Shown one piece after another: positions 1 to 12,545 of a stretch of 64,000 bases of DNA. The DNA lies in assembly GCA_033398695.1 (NCBI GenBank), contig CM065804.1:10339001-10403000 (forward strand). The letters run 5' to 3'. Each line of letters begins with the position of its first letter. The stretch's first letter is position 1. This DNA is from Orobanche coerulescens. Its lineage: Eukaryota > Streptophyta > Magnoliopsida > Lamiales > Orobanchaceae. The notes under the pieces were generated by a model. It was not told the DNA's origin. It saw only the letters and a list, made by a program, of their open reading frames with translations, and did not search any database. The translations under genes and the position numbers were made by a program.

Positions 1-1276
1 CTCGACAAGATCACGATGCGACAAAGAAGATCTCGATCGTCTGTCCTCCTCATCTCGCATGCACGTAGGGGAGCAGATCCGGCACTCGATGTCCCCTTTC
101 GGTCCCATTGTCCTCTGCCTCGCCCGCGGCCAAAATTCTGAGGCATCTGAACACTTTGCTGCGTCTGTGGAATACTGGCCTCCTTCTGGACTGGCTGTGG
201 TGTACGGGCTCTAAAAGACTTTGCAGCCTCTTCACAAAACACCGCCCGATGTCCCTCTCGTCCACAGTCAAAACAAGTCACGGCAGGAAGGGGGCAATTC
301 CGTCGATAGTGCCCTGTCTGGGCGCAGTTAAAGCATTTCCTGGTAACATCAGTAATAGTTGATGTCGCCTTGAAGTTCTTTCCGCTCCTAGCTGGGTGCG
401 GAGGTTTCTTGAAAGAATGGAAGGATGACTGGGCCTTACGGGCCCCACTGTTCTTGTGCTCTGTAAAAGTACCAGAGACTTTCTGTTTCTTGGATTCTGA
501 AAATTTCTCCATGGCTGCTTCCTTGATCTCATATGCCAACGCCTTATCCTGGTATTGGCGGAGTGTGGTACATTCGAATCCGGACATGTACCTCTGGACT
601 TCTGGTTTCATCCTCATGTCGAAATGAATCATCATTTACGCATGCTACGACCGGATGTCGAACAAATGCCACCGGGTTAAACGTCTTGATCGCACGGGAT
701 ACGGCACATCGGAAGGCCGAGCGGAGAAAACTCCCGAACTTTGGCTTCCTCACAGACGAGGGCAATCGAGCTTCCATCATTTATCTAAACTCTGTCCAAT
801 CGGCATCATGGTCTACAGGCCGGATGGCTTCCCACCATTCGGACGCTTCCCTATCGTAAAATATTGAGCGATAGAGGCTCTCCTATTGCAGGGCGCTTGA
901 TTCCGCAAAGATTTTCTCCAGCTCCTTTAACCAATGATCCTGTGGGAGTCTCGTAAATACCGTCGAATTTGGGTGGTTGCATCTTCGCCACTTCTTGCGC
1001 CCACCGGTCACCTCGATTTCCCATATCCGGGATCCTTTGTCTCTCTCCCTCGCCGTAGTCCCACCGCCACTTGCATTCGGTCCACGACTGGGCGACCGAG
1101 TCATCCGGTTCACCACTTGACGAAGGATATCTGCACAGCAGATCTCGGTTCATTATTAATAGACATTGCGGCTCGCCCGAGCTATGATCGGCCTCGGTTA
1201 GAAGGCGACGCTTCCTTTCGGCATTTCTCCGTCCGCGTCCACGACCGCGACCACGCCCACGTCCGCCTCTCAACAT
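1..1276 (-). pseudogene. gag: gag of chromovirus A1, frame-broken
   Basis: Structural capsid/nucleocapsid polyprotein of a Tekay/Del-like chromovirus. The N-terminus at 1276 reads MLRGG followed by a Gly-Arg run, as in the A2 copy starting at 33991. The capsid part follows, and CCHC zinc-knuckle sequence lies around 230-340. Compared with A2 the reading frame is broken many times, mostly by one- or two-base changes at sites that are CTG or CAG in A2 (for example around 650-800). It cannot encode a full product as written. Some breaks may be sequencing errors, since the codon next to WLK around 930 is intact here while A2 has a stop there. Confidence 0.8.
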
Positions 1277-1481
1277 ACCGTAAGCATAAATACTCAATAT
1301 ACAGAAACAACATCGTTCTAATATTCGAGTATAAAGAGATACAATATGCAAAGAACGAGATAGAGTTTAGGAACTTACAACCACTGTTCGCATGAAGACG
1401 TGGCGGTGCGGTGATGTCATTCACGGTTATCCAAAAAGACATAAATGACCCCTATTTTAACCCAACGGCCAAGATATCCAT

Positions 1482-1499
1482 AATCTTAGCTCGATACCA
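1482..1499 (-). other. Primer binding site of A1 (tRNA-iMet type)
   Basis: On the minus strand the site begins TGGTATCGAGCTAAGAT, matching the 3' end of plant initiator tRNA-Met (TGGTATC...). It lies five bases from the LTR end, the usual place for minus-strand DNA priming. Confidence 0.85.
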
Positions 1500-1504
1500 T
1501 ATTA

Positions 1505-3862
1505 CGTAACACCCCAATATATTCGGGAATATTACATACCGTAAATCCTTTACATAAGGATTTACAAGGTCAAGAATTGAACAAGCATAAAAGGGTACCG
1601 ACGAATGGAAATAACGGAATTACAAAGACATCGATTCGACCAAATACGTAAATAGTACAATTGTTCAAGATCTCAATAATACATCACCAAATTCAAATCA
1701 TCACAAGCGATTGCGTACTCGAGTACTTATTGAAATAACGAATGAACAATGATAAATAAACCGTCGGGACATCACTCTGCACCCTCGTCGTCATACGGTT
1801 CCGGTGGTTGTTTCCGCTCTCTGGATCCTGAACACAAACAAAATGTCCACCCCCGAAGGGGTTAGCACAACGATGCTAGTACAAGTACCACAACATATTA
1901 TTCATATCTCACGGTGAATAATAATAACGTAAACGACAAAATACCAACGAGTCTTCTCCTACGAGAAACTCAAACATAACATACACAACTGATAATCACA
2001 ACATGATATCAATACATACACATGGTAATTCCATCGATCCAGCGTTCACTGCCTAGAACCCACGATGATCCCGTCAGACCAACCCGTGGTGGAAAAATCC
2101 GTCCGATGATCCAGCGCACGCTAGCATAGATCCCCCGATGATCCCGTCGGACCAACACGAGGTGGACACACAATAACGACATACATGCACGACAATATGT
2201 ATAGCAACAATACATAAAACAATTAAGGTACTTGCCTCGATTTGAAGACAATAACAATACTTCCACGAAAATGAATACTCGAAGATCGTCCTCCTCAATC
2301 AATCACGTAACGAGACCAAACCTTAACAAAAGAAATGATATAGAGTTTATCTCACGTCGTATGAATGTTTAACACCCGCTTAACGGTCAAAAGTTCATAA
2401 ACCGCACCGCCCGAAGAGCTTAGAGCACGCTAAGTACTTCGTAGCGTGCGCATGTTACGTCGCCCGATAGCGCACGCAAACAACAAAGCCTAGCGCACGC
2501 TAACGACGCATGGTCGATTTCACCGACTACCAATCGACTCGCTCGATGGTCTAGCGACGTTACGTACCAAACGTAGCGACGCTAACTAGTGCTCGATAGC
2601 GCACGTTAAATCGCATAACATAGCGTGCGCTATCTCGCATGGCGCCATCGCCGAGCAAGAATCGTTTCTTGCCATGAACGAAACAATGAAATCCTTCGTG
2701 ATAATTCATGTTACTTCCATGAATACCAAGTTCTTACTCTTATGAATAATCTCCAGTATTATATCAACTTCAAGATGCAAATATACGTATAATCATCATG
2801 ACACCATAATCCATCTTGATTACAATTCTCATGCAAAGTTGGTGATCTCCGGTTGATGTATTAGATTCTACTATCATTATACATATTCAGACTTCATCTT
2901 GAGGTGAACTAACAATTCCGACTTATACGAAAGAATATTTCCTAAGATGATTCTTCCTTTAAGTTCTTATAACATCTTTTCCAACTCATGATCACAAAGA
3001 TAACATAAATCATACGGATTGTTAACTTTCGAATATTTCTCTTATGATTTGAAGTACTAGGATTCCAACTTCAAGGTTCCAACAATAATATCGTAATTGT
3101 AGACATCCCAATCTTCTAAACATGATGTTGTTGAAATAATTCACTAATGAAACTCAATATCTCGTTAACATGATCATCATATCCATTGGAAATCCTAATC
3201 TAAGACTGGTGATAGGTTGAACATACCTTAATATGTCGAAATCACTGAACCACAAGGTGTAATCCGACTCCGGTTGGTTATGCGCCCCTCCAAAGTGTTA
3301 CTTCTCTTCAATGATCACTTCACAAGTGATACTCAATCATTCAATGATCACTCATACATGTTCTAAGTGTTTAGAAGGGAGATTATTGCTCTCTGGACTC
3401 TCAAAGATGAAGTATAGACGAAGGAAATGAAAGCCCAAGCGGCTGCTGTCCCATTTATAATATTCTGCATTTTTGAAAAGTTAGCGCACGCTACTAAGCA
3501 TCCCTTAGCGTGCGCTAATAATGGTTGACTTCAAAATTTGTCCGGGTGCGTCAGCGGGAATCTTATCCGGACCCATGTCCCGCTGGCGCATGAGCTAGCT
3601 GTCCCGCTCAATAATAGAGTCCTTAGCGCACGTTACTCATACCTTCATAGCGTGCGCTAAGAATGGCCCGATAGCGCGCGTTAAGATACATTCTTAGCGT
3701 GCGCTATCACTAGGTTGTTTGAGCAATTTTGCATGTTTCTATACTTATGTACAATGATATCAATGCACGAAATATCATACTCCAATAATCAAAATCACCA
3801 ATCCAAAATAATATAGGGTTTGAATACAGATGAAATACACTGTAATAAATCCGGATATTACA
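1505..3862 (-). repeat. 5' LTR of chromovirus A1
   Basis: About 2.36 kb, the same length as the A2 3' LTR (2.37 kb after removing element C). In sense it starts TGTAATATCCGGATT at 3862 and ends GGGGTGTTA at 1505, where the terminal TG (plus-strand view) is mutated to CG. It contains two clusters of the TAGCGYRCGCTA motif (2410-2640 and 3481-3715), a TATA box near 3453-3462 and a C4/G4 hairpin at 1851-1861. Confidence 0.88.
3450..3720 (-). promoter_or_regulatory. LTR promoter of A1: motif array plus TATA box
   Basis: The sense strand reads right to left. Copies of TAGCGCACGCTA and its reverse complement occur at 3482-3493, 3506-3517 and again around 3625-3710, followed by a TATAAAT box at about 3453-3462. 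The same arrangement occurs in the A2 LTR near 28868-29130. The TATA assignment rests on position and sequence only. Confidence 0.6.
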
Positions 3863-6542
3863 CATTCAATACCAATAAACCTTTATCCCGATAGTTATGT
3901 CATCATGATAACTATCCTCGATATCAGATATTCTATAACCTTGACCAAAGTTAACTCACGTCTTCCCTGAATACAATTAAATCATATACCTTATGATTTA
4001 TTACAACCAGAGTACGATATACAAACCACTATCCCGACAACTTACATTTCTAACAACATTGCTATACGAATTATAAATGAAATGAGATTCATCAAATATT
4101 ATAAACTGAACAAGTATAAACTTGCCTCGATACCGATACCACGAAGCCGTTACCAAAATCCATTGCCTTTGTCTACGAGCTCCTCAGCCCCGACCAAAAG
4201 AAACCTATGAACTCTTTAGCCTCAACCGCAACTCAACGGTCATAATCCACGATCAAAACATATCAACCTATTGCAATAACCGATTAACACACATTCGATA
4301 AAAATCAATAACCGACATAGTCAACCAACAAACTCAACGGTTCAACGAAACCTCGATCATATACATAATACCAAATAATCCAACTCAACAAATACGAACC
4401 CATATCCACGATACAAGCCGTAACTCGATGATCACAAATAACAATCAATAACCGATCAACAACGGTTCTACAATATCCCGATTAAAAACAAATCTAAACA
4501 ACTCAAACCAATCAAACACGAACTCAAAACCACAATACGATTCCACAATCCGAAGATCATATCAATAATCAATTTAAACCAACAAGGGTCTAACATTATC
4601 GATTCCAAATTCAATCTAAAATATGGATACAAGTTTCCTCCTTGTATAATCATAACAAAATCCAATTACCGATTATCATCATCAATCCGGACAATCCGAT
4701 CAATTCAACATTATAGATAACCATATTCCAAAGGTTTCAAATAATTCCATTATCCGAATTGAACACTTTTTAAACACCTATGAATTCTCAAACTCAAAAG
4801 TGAATCATAAACTTATCAAATCCGAAATCATATTCGTATTCCTATACGAATATTGTACCAAAACACATAACTTAGTTCTAGATATGAATATTCCATATTC
4901 ATATCTAAAACACCAACACCTCTTAAACATGTTCATCAATTCATATATAATCCAAGAATTCCTTAAGAACACAACTTATTCCGACATCACATTCAAAATC
5001 TCCAATACGACATAATCCGATGTGTTCTAACATCTAAACAATCCTTAATCATAATTCAAGGTGTATATAATCATGTTCTTAAACATATATACTTCTCATA
5101 ACATCATGAATCGCAACAAACCACCAAGAACATCGAGAATACTACGATTCCATAATCATAACAACATAATCGAATCATTTGATCACCAATTCATTATCTT
5201 CCTTTAACAAAATTCCCATAATTACCAAGAATAATCACAACAATATCATTTCCATCACCATTCATACGAAAACGTGTAGAATTTTCCAAGTTCTACTCAT
5301 TGAGACATTTCATCGAACACTTTGAAGGCATAGTCCAATTCGATCGATTATTCAAAGAAATACTCGAATCCGATCCCCAAAACTTCAAGAACAACGAATA
5401 ATCTCAAGAATACAACAAGATTCCATCAATAATCTGAGTTAAAACGAATCAAATCGGCCAAGACATCAAGAAACTTCAAAAATATCCAAAACCAAGTGTT
5501 TAGGTGTTCTTACCTTCGATCCGGGTGGAAGATGATGTTAATCCATGATTCCAACTTCCAAAACATGTTGTTATAAGTTGCTCATACTCAAATCCATCAA
5601 TCTATGGTGAAAAATCGCGGAAGGAACGAAGAAAAGTGGAAAATGCCGGATATGACTCGGTCCAGGCCTTAAATAGCCAGACACTGCCGGACGCTTACGT
5701 ACGTAACCGGCCGGGCCCTTACGTACGTAACCGGCCATGGCCGAAGTCTCTGCCCAGAAATGCCGGCATCGTTACGTACGTAACCGGCCGAGGCTTACGT
5801 ACGTAACGGTCCCTTACGGTCGTAACTGGTCGGTACCTTACGTACGTTATCGGCCAGTCCTAGCCCCCAGCGAGTCACTGCCGACCTCGATCGGCCATTC
5901 CAACGAGTCACGACCGGCCATGCTCGGCCATCCAGGTCATCTCGGCCACGACTCGGCCAGTCGCCCCGTAACGTACGTAACACTTATTCCGTTGCGTACG
6001 TAATACGTACGTTGACTTGCTACAGTATAATACTCGTATTACGTACGTAATACACCCTGTATAACGTACGTAACTCCGTCCGTTGACTCACCTGTCCACA
6101 TCTGCGCCGAAAGCTGCCGACCACGGGCCCCACTGTCCGATTCTTCTTGTTACGTACGTTATGTACACTATATAACGTACGTAAGCTAACACATTTTACG
6201 TACGTAAGCTCCAAGGCTTAACGTACGTAATGGATTTTATACTTAGCCAAAAATCCAACTGTTCCTGTCCGACGTCTCGACGTACAAAATACAAACATAC
6301 GGCATACTGAATACACATACTGAATCCAAAAATATTCTCATACGGTATACCTGATATCCGAATCAGTTCAACCTCATACAACATATCCTGAATATATCTG
6401 TCAATCCAAAAACGATAATCACACTAGTATAACTGTCTCGGTTCTTAATTTATTTTATCCATACTGTATAGATACCAAACTATACAGTATATCTCAGATA
6501 AAATAACGTGAAAAATTTATACTGAAAATCCGGGTATTACAC
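3863..6542 (-). repeat. Partial LTR of family B (B1)
   Basis: In sense it starts TGTAATACCCGGATTTTCAG at 6542. It matches the start of the solo LTR B2 (13801 onward), its TTACGTACGTAA array, and its later segment containing the elderly-sounding but diagnostic stretch around 4030-4200, which aligns to about 15900-16080 of B2 in reverse complement. Downstream of the TATA-like CTATTTAAGG (5667-5678) the two copies differ for several hundred bases, so they are subfamilies or mosaics. The rest of the LTR is cut by the A1 insertion. No coding sequence. Confidence 0.75.
5690..6240 (-). promoter_or_regulatory. B1 palindrome array (ACGTACGT core)
   Basis: More than ten copies of TTACGTACGTAA or near versions lie between 5690 and 6240, directly upstream (in sense) of a TATA-like box at 5667-5678. 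The motif is a perfect palindrome. The same array lies at 14100-14503 in B2 on the opposite strand. Confidence 0.6.
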
Positions 6543-6560
6543 TATCGATCTTGGTTCATA

Positions 6561-6727
6561 TTTCTTTTTTGGCCGTCCCAAGATACTTGGTCATTTCCTT
6601 TTAAAGACATTTATCTCTCACAACTTTAAATAATATATATTCATATCACCACTTTACACACTACTTTTCAGCTTTTCTTAAATTCCGTGTCGAAAACAAA
6701 TGCTCAAGATATGTGGGACGGAAGAAG
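6561..6727. mobile_element. Stowaway-like MITE
   Basis: A 167-bp element flanked by TA on both sides (6559-6560 and 6728-6729). The ends are imperfect inverted repeats containing CCGTCCCA followed by an AGATA/ATATCTT stretch, resembling the CTCCCTCCGTCCC termini of plant Stowaway (Tc1/mariner) MITEs. The interior is AT-rich and noncoding. Confidence 0.7.
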
Positions 6728-6729
6728 TA

Positions 6730-7345
6730 TCATTTAAACCTAACTTTCAGAGCCTCCTAAACTCTGAGCCAATATATCGTATTTATCTCTTCAACTGAGC
6801 CTTCTAATTGAGTTCATAGGCTTATCTATGATTTCTTCTATTACTGCAACCACTGATTCGACCTATGTTGCCGCTGTTAATCTCATCTTGTTGCTAAAGG
6901 AGATTTGGAATTTTCACTGGATTGCAAATCCACTTATGTTAATCTCTACTGAAGATTGTTTCATCTATTTGAAATTAAGGGTATTTAAAATTACTATTCA
7001 TCTTCTTTAATTTGAAATTACAGTTGATTTTAGGGTTTTAAATTTGAGATTGTTTGTGATTTAATATTGTATCGGATGTTGTAATATTTTAACAGTCGGT
7101 GCTTGATTCGTTTAATTACTCTTTATTTTAGAATTTTGAAATCTATATCAATTTTAGCAGCTCGAAATTGATTATGCGATCGAAAGAGTCATAAGGAGTT
7201 GTAGCCTAATTCTTCTGGACCTGCTGCCTTTATCCGAACCTTTAGCACTAATCAAGAAGATAATATAGTGATCTTATCCTTACCGCCTTTATCAGATCAC
7301 ACTCCTCGCTTACATATACACACACAGACAAGCACTCTGGAAACC
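6730..7345. other. Unassigned, possibly low-copy sequence
   Basis: No similarity to the retroelements in this window and no convincing gene. A short open frame at 6828-7010 (plus) has no recognisable domain. It could be intron or intergenic host DNA. Confidence 0.4.
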
Positions 7346-7735
7346 AATATATATATATATATATATATACATTATATATATATGGGCGCGTTGTATCACG
7401 TCTGCGATATTAGATACGATCTTTCTGATCTTAATTTATGCATGAGTTTTGTACTAATTATGCATGAAATATATGCATTTCGTGCATCAAAATTTCAATG
7501 CATTAAAATATGCGATATATTTGATGCATATAATCTAATATTTTAATGCATCGATATTTTGATGCATATATTGCATATTTTAATGCATTGAAATTTTGAT
7601 GCACTAAATGTATATATTTCATGCATAATTAATACAAAACTCATGCATAAATTAAGATCAGAAAGATCGCATCTAATATTCTTTGCGTAGACCGCGTCTC
7701 TCTCTCTCTCTCTATATATATATATTATCTTCCGA
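7346..7735. repeat. Foldback element bordered by (TA)n and (CT)n
   Basis: A (TA)n run at 7346-7385 is followed by two inverted arms, about 7408-7520 and 7570-7680, nearly complementary over about 110 bp with a short loop. The arms are rich in ATGCAT. Weaker complementarity extends outward to about 7383 and 7700, ending in (CT)n(TA)n. This fits a small foldback MITE inserted in a TA microsatellite. Noncoding. Confidence 0.7.
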
Positions 7736-8130
7736 TATGTATGAAATAATTAGTAGCACAGATTAGGCTGGACTGAATGTTGCTGACAACTCTTGTTTTT
7801 ACTGTCGCTCCGTGAGTTTTTCCTACCTAAGTATCTGATGTAGTTCTTTCCAAGCCAAAGTAAGTTATGCTGGACTTCAGCACAGTGACACAGATAGACA
7901 TGACTATCTTCATACAGTTTTATTTGATAGGGTCAATGTAATGTGGAGGTGGTTTTATTAATTATATCAAAAATTCAATTTTTAGAGGCGATAAATATAT
8001 TTTAAAATTTGTGTAATAAATAACTGTTAGCAAGGAAAAAATTATTGATATATAAAGTTTGCTATTATATACTGTATGCCAACCCGAAGAGGAGTTGAGA
8101 CCATTCCAGTTGACTAAGAGAATAGTCTGA
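7736..8130. other. Unassigned sequence between two foldbacks
   Basis: AT-rich. I see no gene, repeat or element boundary in it. Confidence 0.4.
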
Positions 8131-9228
8131 GGGGTTGTTTATTTGTGAAGCTTAATGGGTAAAATGTCTTATTCGCTCAGACATTTGAAGGTGTTTATTT
8201 GTGGCTTAATGGCTAAGGAGCTATTTACCAAACATGCATGCGGGTAAATTGTGTGTTGCAGTTAAATTTGTCTATCTCAGTAAATATCTGCTGCAGGTAA
8301 ATTAATCTTTGTTGTTTACTTTTTCATCGAATAAGTATGCGAATAACAGAAATGACCGATTTACCCCTGAATATGAATTATAAACTGTTTTATAAATTGT
8401 TGTTTATTTTCTAAGCAATATAAATGATATAATCCAAAAATCAAAATATAAATTCATAAAGTACTAAAAAATCCAATTTCAAACACAAAAAAGTCAAGTT
8501 CAATCACAAAGTAGCCAAATTCAAACCCAAAGTAGACAAATTTAAATATTATTGAAAAATCAAGTTTGACTCATCTTCTAGATATATATTATTTAAATTT
8601 AAATAAAATATTATACATAAATGATTCAATTTTGTATGTAAGTAATATATAAAATATTTAATACATATATAAATAATACGTATAATTTACAATATATATT
8701 TATATATAGAAATATATTTCAAATATATAAGAACATATATAATAAATATTATACATATGAATAAATGTTATTATATAAGTAATATATAATATTTATTTAT
8801 ATATTCATAATATATATGATATTTTGTAGATACAAAAGTTTATTTATACAATAATATATAGTAACAAATATTATATATAAATTAATAATGTATATTATTT
8901 ATATATGAATAATATATATTGCATTCATTTATATTAAGACCTAAATTTTTATATTGTATATATAATGAGTATATATAATGGGAACAGGAGAGCCATTTTT
9001 TGTCCTAAATTATTTATATTGTATATATATAAATGTGTGGTTTTCAATTAGGGGTAGGAGAGTCATTTTTTTTGTCTTAATGGGGACAACACCCCTTTTC
9101 ATGCTTAATGAATAAGCCAATTTTGTCTTCCCGAATAAGCCATTAAGCCACAAGTAAACACCTCCAAACGTCTGAGCGAATAAGACATTCTACCCATTAA
9201 GCTGATTAAGTCACAAGTAAACAGCCCC
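8131..9228. mobile_element. Non-autonomous DNA element with ~80-bp terminal inverted repeats
   Basis: The left end GGGGTTGTTTATTTGTG (8131) is repeated in inverted form at the right end (GGGGCTGTTTACTTGTG read from 9228 leftward), and the complementarity continues for about 80-100 bp. The interior is very AT-rich and has no transposase. The GGG-TGTTT start resembles PIF/Harbinger (Tourist) ends, and the right flank is TTA, but the left flank is TGA, so the class is uncertain. Confidence 0.6.
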
Positions 9229-10150
9229 TTACTCGTGCAGACAAAAAGGACTTATTCATTAAGCAAGAAAAGGGGTGTTGTCTCCATTAAGACAAAAAAT
9301 AACTCCCCTATCCCTAATTGAAAACCACACATTTATATATACAATATAAATAATTTAGGACAAAAAAATAACTCTCCTGTTCCCATTATATATACTCATT
9401 TATATATACAATATAAAAAATTTAGGTTCTAATATAAATGAATGTAATATATATTATTCATATATAAATAATATACATTATTAATTTATATACAATATTT
9501 GTTACTATATATTATTGTATAAATAAACTTTTGTATCTACAAAATATAATATATATTATGACTATATAAATAAATATTATATATTACTTATATATTAATA
9601 TTTATTCATATGTATAATATTTATTATATATGTCCTTATCTATTTAAAATAAATTTCTATATATAAATATATATTGTATAATATGTATTATTTATATATG
9701 TATTAAATATTTTATATATTACTTACATACAAAATTGAATCATTTATGTATAATATTTTGTTTAAATTTAAATAATATATATAAAGAAGATGGGTCAAAT
9801 TTGATTTTTCAATAATGTTTAAATTTGTCTACTTTGTATTTGAATTTGGCTACTTTGTGTTTGAACTTGAATTCTTTGTGTTTGAAATTGAATTTTTAAG
9901 TACTTTATGAATTTATGTTTTGATTTTTGGATTATATTATTTATATTTTTTAAAAAATAAACAACAATTTATAAACCAGTTTATAATTCATATTCAGGGA
10001 AATCGGTCATTTTTGTTATTCAGACAGTTTATTTAGATGAAAAAGTAAACAACAACATCAATTTACCTGCATGTACACATTTATCCGCATGCATAAATTT
10101 ACCTGCATGCATACAATTTACCTGCATGACACACAATTTACCTGCATGAC
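8220..10150. repeat. Large inverted repeat (foldback), ~0.9-kb arms
   Basis: About 8220-9131 and 9238-10150 are reverse complements over roughly 900 bp, with scattered differences (roughly nine in ten bases agree in the segments I compared by eye). The region between is the right terminal repeat of the MITE at 8131-9228. The arrangement looks like two head-to-head copies of the same MITE, the second lacking its outer end. A transcript would fold into a very long hairpin. Confidence 0.75.
10066..10146. repeat. Minisatellite at the outer end of the foldback
   Basis: About five copies of a 13-20 bp unit containing ATTTACCTGCATG. The left arm has fewer, diverged copies near 8220-8310, so the array expanded in one arm only. 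Confidence 0.65.
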
Positions 10151-11651
10151 ATAACTATATTATGATGTCTAGTGGATGATTGCTAAGTATTTAGAGATTG
10201 TCTCTTTATATTTTGGGTTGAGTTTAGAGGTTATATTATAGTTCTAGTTTTGTACACAACTGTTTGACATTCATTAAAGTTTACACCTTACTAAATAACT
10301 TTCTTGAATATGTGGATTGTGATAGGAAGAGCTTGATTGGAATGAAATGTTGATAAAATGCTACATTGGGAGGGAGGTATAAATGACCAAAGTTTATATT
10401 TTATCAAGTATTTTACTGACAGATATCTGAAAGTTTAGTAGCATTGATTAACAACAATTGTGTATATTTTGCACTTTCTCCGGACCAATATTAATATCAG
10501 TTTGTACTAATATAAAAACTTGCAAAGTTGAGAGAGAGATTTGGACATTGGAAGTTTGGTAAATAATATATATTTTAAAACACCTTCACTTGTTTTAGTA
10601 ATTTCCTTTGGCAGGCGCTATGAATTTTTCATCTGTTTGTCCATACAGTCTAAACTAAAGTGTTTAATTTTTTACATATGAGTTGCCACTACATTATACC
10701 CATGTTTTACTGCAATGAGTTGTCAAGTCTGATAATGTGACCGATCTTGTGATTTTAGAGCTGAACATAGTTTTTTAAATGTATCATTCATTCTTCCGAA
10801 CATCCTGGTTAGGAAATAAATATATCCACTTAACATTTTCATTCTCAAGACATAAACCAAACCAAATAATTTTATCTTTGCTCGCAGTTGGATCTGTTTA
10901 AAAAATTGAAAGCACTTGGATTTCTGGGGATCTTTTTGATGTTTGTGGGACATAGGACTCTGTCCCATATTGCTGCAACTTCAGCCAAGTTAAAATATGC
11001 CTAAGCTGTTCTCAAACCGGGTCATCCTTGGGAGGTACCTGAGCACACATACTTTTGAGTAAATATTGAAACTGGATGATTGAAGACTTTGGTTACGAGA
11101 TTATATCAAAATATATGATCAACACTAGATCAGATCTCTAATTTAAGTGCTTTTAGTTGATACTAAAGAAGTGCAATCTCATCTTATTTTTTTTTTCTTA
11201 TTTTTTTTTAAAAATATTATATTATTAGTTTTCAGAACCCAAGACTATAATACTATTCTACTCTGCATCTTCAGAGAGATGTCTTACTTAGAAGTTTTGC
11301 TCCAGACAAGACTTGGCTGGTAATTAACTTATCGACAAAATTTACCCTGACTCGACAAGCTTTCATTTTTGCTACTTGGTCCTTTTTTTTTTCTTATATG
11401 TTTGTTATACTGTCATCTATGATGGTTGTTCATAACATTAATTGAATAAGTAGGCGCTTGGCGGCCTTAGAGACCTTTCACAAATGTAATGAAAGTTTCA
11501 CGTCTCGTTGTGGGAAGACTTGCACCAAGATGGTGTTTAACACTTACAAATGCACAATTAATTGAAAGAATAAATTTGTCAAGGAGAATGGGAAGTACAA
11601 GTTACCTGAGGAGGTGCTGATATATATTTAGCGACCCGCGAACGAAAAGAG
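10151..11651. other. Low-copy stretch with one possible exon
   Basis: This 1.5 kb matches none of the repeats in the window. It is the likeliest place for host gene remnants. The only segment with a coding look is 10888-11004 (listed separately). A short Cys-rich frame near 11465-11570 is too small to support. Confidence 0.4.
10888..11004 (+). CDS. Possible terminal exon of an unidentified gene
   Basis: A pyrimidine-rich tract ending in CAG (10885-10887) is followed by 38 codons and a stop at 11002-11004. The predicted peptide starts [11 protein letters not shown], has a hydrophobic stretch that could be one membrane helix (LGIFLMFVG) and ends in a basic tail, TSAKLKYA. This looks more like protein than its surroundings, but I recognise no family, and I find no upstream exon with a matching donor. 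It may be a relic exon or chance. Confidence 0.3.
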   Translation: MDLFKKLKALGFLGIFLMFVGHRTLSHIAATSAKLKYA

Positions 11652-11871
11652 TACTACTACAAAAATAGGCAAAGAGACCCGTTCAGATAAACCTAAGAGA
11701 CCGCCTTTGGACGAGTCTCTATCTCAGAGGTCTCTTTGATAAAGAGACCGCCTCATGAGGGGGGTCTGTTTTTGAGATATAAGAGACCTGATATTCAAGA
11801 AATCGGGTTTGTTATATAAATGATGTGGGAAATAATTTAAAAGGGTAAGTGACCTGTTATCTGAGATATGA

Positions 11872-12190
11872 GGTCTCTTTGATTTTTTTAATATTTTTTT
11901 TTGTATAACCTAAGAGAACCTATTTCACACCGAACGGGTCTCTTTGATTTTTTTGAATATTTTTATTATAAAACTGAGATTCCGGTTTTTATACCTAACG
12001 GGTCTCTTTGATTGTTTTAATATTTTTTTGTATAACCTAAGAGAGCCAATTTCACACTTATCGGGTCTCTTTGATTTTTTAATATTTTTTATTGTAAAAC
12101 TGAGAGAGCCGATTTCATATATAACGGGTCTCTTTGATTTTTTAATATTTTCAATTATAAAATCTGAGAGAGCCGATTTCAAGTTTAACA
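11872..12190 (+). repeat. CACTA subterminal tandem repeat, 63-64 bp unit
   Basis: GGTCTCTTTGA recurs at about 11872, 11937, 12001, 12064 and 12127. Each unit also contains a T-rich stretch and a TGAGAGAGCC-like segment. Such arrays are the binding regions of the CACTA-encoded TNPA-type protein in studied elements; that role is inferred here. Confidence 0.7.
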
Positions 12191-12194
12191 TCTC

Positions 12195-12545
12195 TTTATC
12201 ATTTTCTTTTAAAAAAAATCATCATAATCCTGCTCGTACCCAAAAATATAAAACAACACTCTAATGATATCTTTACATCCATTGCAATCTCCAAAAATGT
12301 AATGCCATTACATAAAAAAATCATCATAAACCTGCTCGTACCCAAAAATATAAAACAACACAAAACAACACTCACCGTTACATAAAAAATCATCATAAAC
12401 CTGCTCGTTCCCGAAAATATAAAATAACACAAAACAACACTATAATGATATCCTTCATCTATTGCAATATCCAAAAATATAATACCATTACATCTATTAC
12501 AATCTCCAAAAACGTAATACCATTACATCTATTGCAATCTCCAAT
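12195..12545. repeat. Short tandem repeats inside the CACTA element
   Basis: Three copies of a unit containing ATCATCATAAACCTGCTCG (about 12214, 12328 and 12390) alternate with copies of a unit containing CATTGCAATCTCCAAAAA. Noncoding. Confidence 0.6.

Larger units (their letters stand above)
1..3862 (-). mobile_element. Ty3/gypsy chromovirus A1, 5' portion
   Basis: Minus-strand LTR retrotransposon whose 3' part lies beyond the left edge. Reading leftward from 3862 it has a 5' LTR, a tRNA-iMet type primer site and a gag region. It is the same family as A2 (18228-34935): the gag N-terminus, primer site and LTR align along their length. It lies inside LTR B1, whose remaining part starts at 3863. 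The other junction is outside the window, so a target-site duplication cannot be checked. Confidence 0.85.

Noticed and set aside
10723..10968. 81-codon minus-strand frame
   Set aside because: It overlaps the better-looking plus-strand exon and has no domain.
11465..11570. Short Cys-rich frame (KCNESFTSRCGKTCTKMVF) resembling a small secreted peptide
   Set aside because: No signal peptide or complete gene structure; too short to support.
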